A stretch of DNA of 64,000 bases, taken from positions 3,252 through 67,251 of the forward strand of contig JBCBSS010000020.1 in assembly GCA_039819065.1 (NCBI GenBank), read 5' to 3'. Below, one piece after another: positions 17,111 to 24,904 of this stretch. This DNA comes from JBCBSS01 sp039819065. Its GTDB lineage: Bacteria > Bacteroidota > Bacteroidia > Cytophagales > Cyclobacteriaceae. Both the position numbers and the translations under genes were made by a program. The notes below the pieces were generated by a model. The model was not told the origin of the DNA. It searched no databases and saw only the letters and a program-made list of their open reading frames with translations. How positions within the stretch are numbered: the first letter of the stretch is position 1; the number at the start of each line of letters is the position of its first letter.

Positions 17111-18184
17111 ATGGCAACTTTAAATTTTGGAGGAATAGAAGAACAGGTGGTTACTCGAGATGAGTTTCCGTTAACCAAGGCACAAGAAACACTTAGGAAT
17201 GAAACTATCGCTGTCATTGGCTACGGCGTGCAGGGCCCTGGGCAATCACTTAACCTTAAGGATAATGGTTTCAACGTTATCGTCGGGCAAAGAAGAAATT
17301 CCCGCTCTTGGGATAGGGCAGTCGCTGATGGCTGGCAACCGGGTGTTGATCTTTTTGACATCGACGAGGCATGTGACAGGGCCACCATTATCCAATACTT
17401 ATTATCCGATGCTGGGCAAATAGAACAATGGCCCACTATTCAAAAGCGTCTCAGCCCAGGTAAAGCTCTTTACTTCAGCCACGGTTTTGGTATCACTTTT
17501 CATGAGAAGACAGGTATTGTGCCACCGGAAAATGTGGATGTAATATTAGTAGCTCCAAAGGGGTCTGGCACTTCTTTGAGAAGACTCTTCCTGCAAGGCA
17601 AAGGCCTCAATTCCAGCTATGCCATTTATCAAGATGCTACTGGTCGTGCCGAGGAACGCGTCATTGCTTTGGGCATCGGTGTAGGTTCAGGATATCTTTT
17701 TAAGACCGATTTCAAGAAGGAAGTCTACTCTGATCTAACAGGTGAGCGTGGCGTTCTGATGGGAGCCATTGCCGGTATTTTCGAAGCTCAGTACAATACG
17801 CTTAGGCGGTACGGCCACTCCCCTTCTGAGGCATTTAACGAAACGGTAGAAGAATTGACCCAAAGCCTGATGCCGTTGGTGGCTGAAAACGGTATGGACT
17901 GGATGTATGCTAACTGTTCCGTTACCGCTCAACGTGGTGCGTTAGATTGGCGTCATAAGTTTCGGGAAGCCACGGCTCCGGTTTTTGACGAGCTCTATAG
18001 AAATGTAGCTTCAGGTAAAGAGGCGGAGCGTGTGATTGAGCAGGGGAAACGTTCTGATTATCGAGAAAAACTGGAAGAGGAATTAGAAGAAATAAGATCT
18101 TCTGAACTCTGGCAAGCAGGGGCTACGGTAAGAAAGCTACGTCCGGAGAATAGTGAAGTGGAAGCTGTTTTAGAAAAGCACTGA
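17111..18184 (+). CDS. ilvC: Ketol-acid reductoisomerase (NADP+)
   Basis: 357 residues. The Rossmann motif is IAVIGYGVQGPGQSLNLKDNG, followed by a GQRRNSRSW stretch that suggests NADPH phosphate binding. HGFGITFHEKTGIVPPENVDVILVAPKGSGTSLRRLF is the class-specific core, and conserved acidic metal ligands lie in DLTGERGVLMGAIAGIFEAQYN. It converts acetolactate or acetohydroxybutyrate to the dihydroxy acids used by IlvD. It follows ilvN by 117 bp. Confidence 0.96.
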   Translation: MATLNFGGIEEQVVTRDEFPLTKAQETLRNETIAVIGYGVQGPGQSLNLKDNGFNVIVGQRRNSRSWDRAVADGWQPGVDLFDIDEACDRATIIQYLLSDAGQIEQWPTIQKRLSPGKALYFSHGFGITFHEKTGIVPPENVDVILVAPKGSGTSLRRLFLQGKGLNSSYAIYQDATGRAEERVIALGIGVGSGYLFKTDFKKEVYSDLTGERGVLMGAIAGIFEAQYNTLRRYGHSPSEAFNETVEELTQSLMPLVAENGMDWMYANCSVTAQRGALDWRHKFREATAPVFDELYRNVASGKEAERVIEQGKRSDYREKLEEELEEIRSSELWQAGATVRKLRPENSEVEAVLEKH

Positions 18185-18303
18185 CTCGAATGAAGCCAAG
18201 TCTGAAATTATAAACCTGGAAAACCTAAGGAACTGTCTCTTTAGCTGCCGTTTGTGAGGACGCAAAAGGCCAAGCTGGTGCTCGGTGTGTTATAGTCTCT
18301 TGT

Positions 18304-18375
18304 CTTACCCACCCCTGCCCCTCCCTAATTTTAGGGAGGGGAGAAGTCTGACAAGTCAGACTTGGGGAGGGTAAG
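18304..18375. repeat. 72-bp palindromic element able to fold as a three-way junction
   Basis: An outer stem of 12 bp with one mismatch (18304-18315 with 18364-18375) encloses two perfect hairpins. One is CCCCTCCCTAA/TTAGGGAGGGG (18318-18328 with 18331-18341, 2-nt loop) and the other AAGTCTGAC/GTCAGACTT (18344-18352 with 18355-18363, 2-nt loop). Nearly every base is paired. The form suggests a REP/MITE-like interspersed element or a structured RNA. Confidence 0.75.
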
Positions 18376-18477
18376 GATCACATAACTCGAATTACTTTGG
18401 GTATCATAGGTAATCAGTGAGCAATTCAGTAAGTAATCTTATGCGCATTGGATCCATAATTAGTTGAGTCTTTCGCT

Positions 18478-18525
18478 GTCGTTTGTGTCTACCTGGATAG
18501 GCCAAGGCATATCCTCACAAACGAC
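18478..18525. repeat. 48-bp hairpin GTCGTTTGTG...CACAAACGAC
   Basis: Perfect 10-bp outer arms (18478-18487 with 18516-18525) enclose a second stem GGATA/TATCC (18495-18499 with 18510-18514). A diverged relative sharing GCTGnCGTTTGTG and GGCCAAG lies at 18244-18275, suggesting two copies of one element type within 230 bp. Confidence 0.55.
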
Positions 18526-18622
18526 TAAGTTGGGCAAATCCCTACGTGTCACACGCACGGAGGCTAGAAGTCTATTTCAAGCGGTTTTCGAGGGTATTAC
18601 ATCAAAATTACGTTTGGTTTGG

Positions 18623-18662
18623 ACAGGGGTTGTAAAGATTGATTAGTAAAAGCAACCCCTGT
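18623..18662. repeat. 40-bp hairpin upstream of ilvA
   Basis: ACAGGGGTTG (18623-18632) pairs perfectly with CAACCCCTGT (18653-18662) around a 20-nt AT-rich loop, about 60 bp upstream of the ilvA ATG. Could be regulatory or another short palindromic element. Confidence 0.45.
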
Positions 18663-18721
18663 ATCTATTGCATACTATCTAGGCTAAGGTTTTGGAGCCT
18701 TTTTCAAAAGGAATTATCATA

Positions 18722-19984
18722 ATGGAAACGCTTACAACATACTTCCCTGATCTCAAAAAGGTGGAAGAAGCTCGGCAGCGAATTAGTGATGTTGCTGTAC
18801 ATACGCCACTTACGTTCAACATGAATCTGAGCGAATTGTACGGTGCCAACATCATGCTCAAACGAGAAGATACGCAGGTGGTAAGGTCTTACAAAATCCG
18901 CGGAGCCTATAACAAGATGTCATTGCTTGCACAAAATGGCGCTAATGGTCACGTGGTATGTGCAAGTGCTGGTAATCATGCTCAAGGTGTAGCGTTATCT
19001 TGTAGAAAGCTTGGTATGAAAGGCACGATTTTCATGCCTTCGCCTACCCCTCAACAGAAAGTAGATCAGGTTAATATGTTCGGCCGGGACATGGTTGAAG
19101 TTATTTTGACTGGAGATACTTTTGATGACACCTATGAGCGTGCTATGGCACATTGTACCCAGACATCGGGGCATTTCATACATCCTTTTGATGATGAAAG
19201 AATTATTGAAGGACAGGCGACCGTCGGTTTGGAGATTATTGAGGACAGTACACAACCAATAGACTATTTACTGGTACCTGTTGGGGGTGGTGGTTTGGCT
19301 GCTGGCGTGTCTTCCGTATTCAAAACACTAAGTCATAATACTAAGGTCATTGGGGTAGAACCGGCTGGAGCGGCTGCACTCTACCATTCTCTACAAAATG
19401 GCTACAATACTGCATTGGACACGATTGACAAGTTTGTTGACGGTGCCGCAGTGAAAAGAATGGGAGATAAGACTTTTTCTATATGCCAGGAAAACCTTGA
19501 CCGGGTTTTAAAGGTGCCTGAAGGCCAGGTTTGTTCTACTATCATTTCATTGTATAACAAGGATGCTATTGTGGTTGAACCAGCGGGTGCACTCACGGTA
19601 GCTGCCCTTGACGCTATCAAGGAAGAAATCAAAGGTAAAAATGTGGTGTGTGTACTCTCGGGGAGTAACAATGACATCACGCGAACTGAAGAAATCAGAG
19701 AAAGGTCTCTTCTTCATGAAGGTTTGAAGCATTACTTCGTAGTTAGGTTTCCTCAAAGGGCTGGGGCTTTGAAAGAGTTCGTGGCTGAGGTACTTGGGCC
19801 TCACGATGATATTGTACACTTTGAATATTCTAAAAAAACCAGCAGGGAGAAGGGCCCGGCAGTGATTGGCATTGAATTAAAAAACCAAAATGATCTAGAG
19901 CCATTAATGGACAGAATGAAACGGAAAAAATTTTTCAGCGAGTACTTAAATGAAAATCATGACCTTTTCTTATATCTTATCTGA
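18722..19984 (+). CDS. ilvA: Threonine ammonia-lyase (threonine deaminase)
   Basis: 420 residues from ATG 18722 (METLTTYFPDL); an upstream TTG at 18692 is in frame but less likely. The PLP lysine is in VVRSYKIRGAYNKM, the substrate loop is CASAGNHAQGVA, and the glycine phosphate loop is VGGGGLAAG. A single ACT-like regulatory region occupies about 330-420, the short form of IlvA, presumably with isoleucine feedback. It converts threonine to 2-ketobutyrate and so links the thr genes just downstream to the ilv genes just upstream. It is separated from ilvC by a palindrome-rich gap. Confidence 0.95.
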   Translation: METLTTYFPDLKKVEEARQRISDVAVHTPLTFNMNLSELYGANIMLKREDTQVVRSYKIRGAYNKMSLLAQNGANGHVVCASAGNHAQGVALSCRKLGMKGTIFMPSPTPQQKVDQVNMFGRDMVEVILTGDTFDDTYERAMAHCTQTSGHFIHPFDDERIIEGQATVGLEIIEDSTQPIDYLLVPVGGGGLAAGVSSVFKTLSHNTKVIGVEPAGAAALYHSLQNGYNTALDTIDKFVDGAAVKRMGDKTFSICQENLDRVLKVPEGQVCSTIISLYNKDAIVVEPAGALTVAALDAIKEEIKGKNVVCVLSGSNNDITRTEEIRERSLLHEGLKHYFVVRFPQRAGALKEFVAEVLGPHDDIVHFEYSKKTSREKGPAVIGIELKNQNDLEPLMDRMKRKKFFSEYLNENHDLFLYLI

Positions 19985-20029
19985 AATAATGTCTAATTTT
20001 AATTTATGCAGAAAGCAAAGGACATACGT

Positions 20030-20113
20030 ATGACGACTTCTATCTTCAGGGGTATCTCCTTTTCACCACTTTCTACCTGCACCACGACTACACCCACCAC
20101 CACAACCCCTTAG
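20030..20113 (+). CDS. Threonine-operon leader peptide (27 residues)
   Basis: A 27-codon ORF between ilvA and the aspartokinase gene; its second half is CTTTTPTTTTP. In total 11 of 27 residues are Thr, plus two Ile. The composition parallels E. coli thrL, which senses threonyl- and isoleucyl-tRNA. The stop TAG (20111-20113) lies in the loop of ACCCC/GGGGT (20105-20109 with 20114-20118). GGGTC (20115-20119) can alternatively pair with GACCC (20139-20143), which competes with the hairpin CGGGT-ATG-ACCCG (20132-20144). Unlike the ilv leaders, I find no strong stem followed directly by a T-run, so whether control is by transcription termination or by translation is open. Confidence 0.75.
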   Translation: MTTSIFRGISFSPLSTCTTTTPTTTTP

Positions 20114-20144
20114 GGGGTCTATGAATTTTTGCGGGTATGACCCG
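20105..20144 (+). promoter_or_regulatory. Mutually exclusive hairpins after the Thr leader
   Basis: Three competing short stems can form: ACCCC/GGGGT (20105-20109/20114-20118), GGGTC/GACCC (20115-20119/20139-20143) and CGGGT/ACCCG (20132-20136/20140-20144). The last places an in-frame ATG (20137) in its 3-nt loop. T-rich stretches at 20126-20130 and 20162-20167 are not directly attached to a strong stem. Confidence 0.45.
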
Positions 20145-20184
20145 ATCAGCACGTTTTCCAGTTTTTATTCTAAATCAACTCCTA

Positions 20185-22632
20185 ATGAAAGTATTAAAAT
20201 TCGGAGGTACTTCCGTAGCCTCCGCTGAACATATAATAAAGGTCAAGGACATTATCCTTAAGCAGCCGGAAGAATACCAAACGGTTGTTGTGGTTTCGGC
20301 GCTTGGTGGCATTACCAACTTGCTCACTTCCGCGGCAGAAATGTCTGAAGCAGCAGACGAAGGTTATGAGAAAATTCTCGAAGATATAGAGGCACGACAC
20401 ATCGAATTATGTAAATCGTTGCTGCCTTTAACCTCGCAAAGCAAAACGTTGAGTCAGGTTAAGATCATGCTCAATACCCTTGAGGATGTATTGAAAGGTG
20501 TATTTCTAGTGAGAGAGCTAAGCCTTAAAACCAGGGATTATATTCAGGGCTTCGGAGAAAGGTTATCTGCTTTGATCATTTCCCGTTATTTGGAAGCATT
20601 AAAGGTCGAAGTAGGCTTAGCAGACCCGCAGCAGTTCATTTTCACAGATACAAACTATGGTAATGGCAATGTCGACTTTGAACTTACCTATCCGAAAACC
20701 AGGGATTATTTCAAAAAGGCAGAGCAATTGGTGATTTGCCCTGGCTTCATCGCTTCTACCACAGAAGGCCACCCTATTACATTAGGGAGAGGCGGCTCTG
20801 ATTATACCGCTGCACTGATTGCCGCTGCTTTGAATGCCGATAGCATAGAAATATGGACGGATGTAGATGGCATGCTTACCGCCAATCCTAAACTGGTGCG
20901 CTTGGCTCATTCTATTGAAGAAATCACTTATGAGGAGGCCATGGAATTATCGCACTTTGGTGCTAAAGTTATTTATCCACCAACCATACAGCCGGCTTTA
21001 GAAAAAGCCATTCCCATCAGCATAAAGAATACATTCAATCCCGGGAATGCCGGAACGCTCATTTCAAAGGAAGCCAAATCCAATGGCCATGTGATCAAGG
21101 GTTTGTCCTCAGTGCAGCATGTAGCGTTGATCAACCTTACCGGAAGCGGCATGGTGGGCGTGCCTAACTTTTCTTTCAGGCTTTTCAGAACACTTTCTGA
21201 AATTCAGGTGAATGTAATTCTCATTACACAGGCTTCTTCCGAGCATTCTATCTGTGTTGGGATCGATGGGAATGATATAGAAAAATCAGTCAAAGCCCTG
21301 AACCAGGAGTTTTCTGACGAAATGAACCTGCATAAGCTAGATCCTTTAGGCATCGAAACCGGACTTTCCATTGTCGCCCTCGTGGGTGTCAATATGAAAA
21401 AACAGGTGGGGGTTAGTGGCAAGCTTTTCAAAACGTTGGGCACTAATGGTGTCAACATTAAGGCTATTGCTCAGGGCTCATCGGAATTGAACATTTCCGT
21501 AGTGATAGAAAATAAAGATCTCAAAAAGTCATTGAATGCGTTGCATGAGAGTTTTTTCCTATCGGATATGAAGAAACTCAATTTATTCATTATTGGAGTA
21601 GGAAACGTAGGAGGTACTTTCATCGGGCAATTGGCTGCTCAAAGAGAATACCTGGCCAAGGAGCATCATTTGGATATTCGTGTAGTAGCGGTTGCCAACA
21701 GTAGAAAAATGTACTTCGATGATCAGGGGATGGATTTGAACCAATGGAAGGATCTCTTGGAGAAACAGGGCTCTGAGATGGATAATGCTTTGTTTATAGA
21801 AAAAATGAGGGCGCTTAATTATCGCAACAGTATTTTCATCGATAATACGGCAAGTGAAAACATTGCCGGGTTGTATGACCACATACTTTCTCATTGCATT
21901 TCGGTAGTCACTCCCAACAAGATCGCTTGCTCTTCGGATTATGAAGGCTATACCAAGCTGAAGTCTCTCACCAAAAAATTCAATGCCCGGTTCTTATTCG
22001 AAACCAATGTAGGTGCAGGATTACCAGTGATTTCTACCTTGAACGACCTGATCAAAAGTGGCGATAAGATCCATAAGATCGAAGCTGTTCTTTCCGGTAG
22101 TTTGAATTTCGTATTCAATCAATTCAACGATAAAGTGCCTTTCTCGGAGGTAGTGCACAAAGCACAAGAAGAGGGTTATACAGAGCCGGATCCTAGAATT
22201 GACCTCAGTGGAGTGGATGTTATGCGCAAGATTCTCATTCTGATCAGGGAGAGTGGCAAGGTTATGAATCTTGAGGATATCGATAACCGATCTTTCTTGC
22301 CGGAAGCTTGTCAAGACACAGAGAGCGTTGATGAGTTCTACAAAAAGCTGGAAGAACATGAGGTGTACTTCCAGGAGATGTATGCTAAGGCTGCTGCTGA
22401 GAATAAGAAGTTAAAGTACGTGGCCAGTTTCGTAGATGGGCAAGCTTTCACTTCACTTCAGGCCATTGATGATACACATCCTTTCTACCACTTGGAGGGG
22501 AAAGATAACATAGTGGTATTCTACACCGAACGGTATACAGAGCAGCCGCTAATTGTGAAAGGCGCCGGTGCTGGCGCAGCGGTTACAGCCTCTGGCATTT
22601 TTGCAGATGTTATGCGATTAGGTCACTCTTAA
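20185..22632 (+). CDS. thrA: Bifunctional aspartokinase / homoserine dehydrogenase
   Basis: 815 residues from ATG 20185 (MKVLKFGGTSVASAEHI, the canonical aspartokinase start); an in-frame ATG at 20137 would add 16 residues. The aspartokinase domain is about 1-290 (KFGGTS, PGFIASTTEGHPITLGRGGSD). Two ACT repeats follow (about 305-455). The homoserine dehydrogenase domain begins near 465 with the Rossmann motif FIIGVGNVGGTF and includes VVTPNKIACS and the catalytic region near ETNVGAGLPVI. It carries out steps 1 and 3 of the aspartate pathway to threonine. Preceded by a Thr-rich leader, followed 6 bp later by thrB. Confidence 0.95.
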   Translation: MKVLKFGGTSVASAEHIIKVKDIILKQPEEYQTVVVVSALGGITNLLTSAAEMSEAADEGYEKILEDIEARHIELCKSLLPLTSQSKTLSQVKIMLNTLEDVLKGVFLVRELSLKTRDYIQGFGERLSALIISRYLEALKVEVGLADPQQFIFTDTNYGNGNVDFELTYPKTRDYFKKAEQLVICPGFIASTTEGHPITLGRGGSDYTAALIAAALNADSIEIWTDVDGMLTANPKLVRLAHSIEEITYEEAMELSHFGAKVIYPPTIQPALEKAIPISIKNTFNPGNAGTLISKEAKSNGHVIKGLSSVQHVALINLTGSGMVGVPNFSFRLFRTLSEIQVNVILITQASSEHSICVGIDGNDIEKSVKALNQEFSDEMNLHKLDPLGIETGLSIVALVGVNMKKQVGVSGKLFKTLGTNGVNIKAIAQGSSELNISVVIENKDLKKSLNALHESFFLSDMKKLNLFIIGVGNVGGTFIGQLAAQREYLAKEHHLDIRVVAVANSRKMYFDDQGMDLNQWKDLLEKQGSEMDNALFIEKMRALNYRNSIFIDNTASENIAGLYDHILSHCISVVTPNKIACSSDYEGYTKLKSLTKKFNARFLFETNVGAGLPVISTLNDLIKSGDKIHKIEAVLSGSLNFVFNQFNDKVPFSEVVHKAQEEGYTEPDPRIDLSGVDVMRKILILIRESGKVMNLEDIDNRSFLPEACQDTESVDEFYKKLEEHEVYFQEMYAKAAAENKKLKYVASFVDGQAFTSLQAIDDTHPFYHLEGKDNIVVFYTERYTEQPLIVKGAGAGAAVTASGIFADVMRLGHS

Positions 22633-22638
22633 ACGGTT

Positions 22639-23586
22639 ATGGCAATGAATGAAATTAGTGTATTTGCTCCGGCCACCGTCGCTAATGTGGGTTGTGGCTT
22701 TGATATATTAGGGTTATGTCTCGAAAACATTGGTGATGAAATGACGGTGAGTCGGAATGACTCCGGGAAAGTGACCATATCACGTATTGAAGGTGCGGAG
22801 GGTATTCCTTATGAAGCAGAGAAGAATGTAGCTGGTGCCGCTGTTCTAGCTATGATCCTGGCTTTGGATAATGATAGTGGTTTCGATATTCAAATTACCA
22901 AGAAAGTAAAGCCCGGGAGTGGTCTGGGTTCCAGTGCTTCGAGTTCTGCAGGAGCGGTGTACGCCGTAAATAAATTAATGGGCGACCCATTTTCACCGGT
23001 AGAATTAGTGCGCTTTGCCATGGAAGGTGAAAAGGTAGCTTCTAAAAAAGCCCATGCTGATAATGTAGCGCCGTCACTCTATGGCGGTTTTGTACTGATC
23101 AGAAGTTATGATCCACTCGATATCATTGAAATCCCTTATCCTGACGACCTGTATGTAGTGGTCGCTTACCCCCAGGTAGAGGTGAAGACATCGGATGCTG
23201 CCCAAATGTTGAAAAAGCAGGTAAAAATGAATGATGCTATCACGCAATGGGGTAATGTGGCCGGTCTGGTCGCTGGCTTGATGAAGGGGGATTATCCATT
23301 AATCGGAAGATCCATGCAGGACGTGATTGTAGAACCGATCCGATCCATATTGATCCCATGCTATGAAGAAGCCAAAATAGCCGCTTTGGACGCAGGTGCA
23401 TTGGGCTTCAATATTTCCGGTTCTGGTCCTTCCGTATTTGCCTTCTGTCAATCAAAAGGTACTGCTGCTGAGGTAAAAGCTGCGATTGAAAAGGTGTATC
23501 AAAATGAAGGTGTTGATACGCTCTTTTATACCTCTGGTATCAACAAAAAGGGAACTGAGGTAATCAATAAACAGGCATCGTTTTGA
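22639..23586 (+). CDS. thrB: Homoserine kinase
   Basis: 315 residues of the GHMP kinase family. The N-terminus has APATVANVGCGFDILGLCLE. The ATP loop is KVKPGSGLGSSASSSAGAV at about 90-108, and the C-terminal GHMP motif is GFNISGSGPSVFAF. It phosphorylates homoserine to O-phosphohomoserine, the substrate of ThrC, encoded 10 bp downstream. An ATG at 22645 (MNEISVF) is an alternative start. Confidence 0.96.
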   Translation: MAMNEISVFAPATVANVGCGFDILGLCLENIGDEMTVSRNDSGKVTISRIEGAEGIPYEAEKNVAGAAVLAMILALDNDSGFDIQITKKVKPGSGLGSSASSSAGAVYAVNKLMGDPFSPVELVRFAMEGEKVASKKAHADNVAPSLYGGFVLIRSYDPLDIIEIPYPDDLYVVVAYPQVEVKTSDAAQMLKKQVKMNDAITQWGNVAGLVAGLMKGDYPLIGRSMQDVIVEPIRSILIPCYEEAKIAALDAGALGFNISGSGPSVFAFCQSKGTAAEVKAAIEKVYQNEGVDTLFYTSGINKKGTEVINKQASF

Positions 23587-23596
23587 AGAAACTATC

Positions 23597-24901
23597 ATGA
23601 GGTATTATAGCACAAATGGAGAAATAGAACCAGTCAGTTTTCAAGAGGCTTTGTTCAAGGGATTACCAGCCGACAATGGGCTTTTTATGCCAGAATTGGT
23701 ACCGCAGCTATCGGAAGATTTCTTTTCTAGTCTTGGTAAGACTTCATTGCCAGAAATGGCATTTGAAGTACTTGCCCCCTACATATCTGATGAGATTCCC
23801 AGCAGTAAATTGTCTGAGATCGTTGAGGACACACTGAACTTTGAAATTCCAATCAAGGAGGTAGAAAAAGATGTTTTCACCCTGGAGCTTTTCCATGGCC
23901 CAACGCTCGCATTTAAGGATGTAGGGGCAAGGTTCATGGCCAGGTGTTTTGCTCACTTTCTAAGCCTGGAACAAAAAAGAATTACCATTCTGGTGGCTAC
24001 TTCTGGAGATACAGGAAGCGCAGTGGCGAACGGATTTTACAATGTGAATGGCATTGACGTGGTAGTACTTTATCCCAAAGGCATGGTCAGTGAAATTCAG
24101 GAAAAGCAAATGACCACTTTGGGAGAGAATATCACTTGCCTTGAAGTGTCAGGCACTTTTGACGATTGCCAGCGCATGGTAAAGCAAGCTTTTCTAGACG
24201 GAGATTTGAATGAGCGTCTTAACTTATCTTCTGCCAACTCAATCAATATCGCGCGATTACTGCCTCAATCTGTGTATTACTTCTGGGCTTTTGCGCAGCT
24301 TGGGCAAGTTGATCAGGATGTAATTGTATCGGTTCCTAGTGGCAATTATGGAAACCTGACTGCAGGCTTATTGGCCAAAAAGATGGGTTTACCGATTAAT
24401 CATTTCGTGGCCGCTTCTAATGCAAATGATATTGTGCCGAAGTATCTCCACACTGGCACTTTTGAACCAAAGCCGTCTCTAAGTACCATTTCTAATGCCA
24501 TGGATGTGGGCAACCCGAGTAATTTTGCTCGTATGAGTGCGCTGTATCAAAAGCCTGTAGCGCTTATGAAAGATGATATCAGCGGCTATAGCTATCAGGA
24601 TGACGATACTAAAGATACGTTGAAACAGGTCAATGAAAAATCAGGATATTTGCTCGACCCTCACGGTGCGGTGGGTTATCTAGGCCTAAAGGAGCATATA
24701 AAATACAACAAGGGTATCGGCATTTTCTTGGAAACAGCACACCCTTCTAAGTTCAAAGGCGTTGTGGAAGACGCCACTGGCCAGGCCATTACGCTACCTG
24801 AGACATTGGAAAGTGCGATAAAAAAGGATAAGCGAAGCATACCAATTGCCGGTGCTTTTGAGGAGTTTAAAGATTTTCTATTCCAGAAAGAAAGCGCCTA
24901 A
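23597..24901 (+). CDS. thrC: Threonine synthase
   Basis: 434 residues starting MRYYSTNGEIEPVSFQEALFKGLPADNGLF. The PLP lysine is in FHGPTLAFKDVGARFMAR (about residue 107). The VATSGDTGSAVANGFY loop and SANSINIARLLPQSVYYFWA are diagnostic. It converts O-phosphohomoserine to threonine. Last pathway gene of the thr cluster; only 3 bp separate it from the lipoprotein gene that follows. Confidence 0.97.
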   Translation: MRYYSTNGEIEPVSFQEALFKGLPADNGLFMPELVPQLSEDFFSSLGKTSLPEMAFEVLAPYISDEIPSSKLSEIVEDTLNFEIPIKEVEKDVFTLELFHGPTLAFKDVGARFMARCFAHFLSLEQKRITILVATSGDTGSAVANGFYNVNGIDVVVLYPKGMVSEIQEKQMTTLGENITCLEVSGTFDDCQRMVKQAFLDGDLNERLNLSSANSINIARLLPQSVYYFWAFAQLGQVDQDVIVSVPSGNYGNLTAGLLAKKMGLPINHFVAASNANDIVPKYLHTGTFEPKPSLSTISNAMDVGNPSNFARMSALYQKPVALMKDDISGYSYQDDDTKDTLKQVNEKSGYLLDPHGAVGYLGLKEHIKYNKGIGIFLETAHPSKFKGVVEDATGQAITLPETLESAIKKDKRSIPIAGAFEEFKDFLFQKESA

Positions 24902-24904
24902 CTT

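Larger units (their letters stand above)
18185..18721 (+). other. Palindrome-rich intergenic region between ilvC and ilvA
   Basis: About 540 bp without a convincing protein gene. It contains four structured elements (a decayed 24-bp hairpin, a 72-bp multi-stem palindrome, a 48-bp hairpin and a 40-bp hairpin), three listed separately, plus a decayed copy of a GTGTnACACnCACGGAGG palindrome near 18546-18563. An eight-codon ORF with three Ile codons (18441-18467) could be chance. AGGCT/AGCCT followed by T5 at 18680-18704 resembles a weak terminator directly in front of ilvA. ilvA may therefore have separate control from the upstream ilv genes. Confidence 0.55.

Noticed and set aside
18464..18646. 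60-residue ORF in the ilvC-ilvA gap
   Set aside because: It spans palindromic elements, has no recognisable start context or motif, and its composition follows the repeats.
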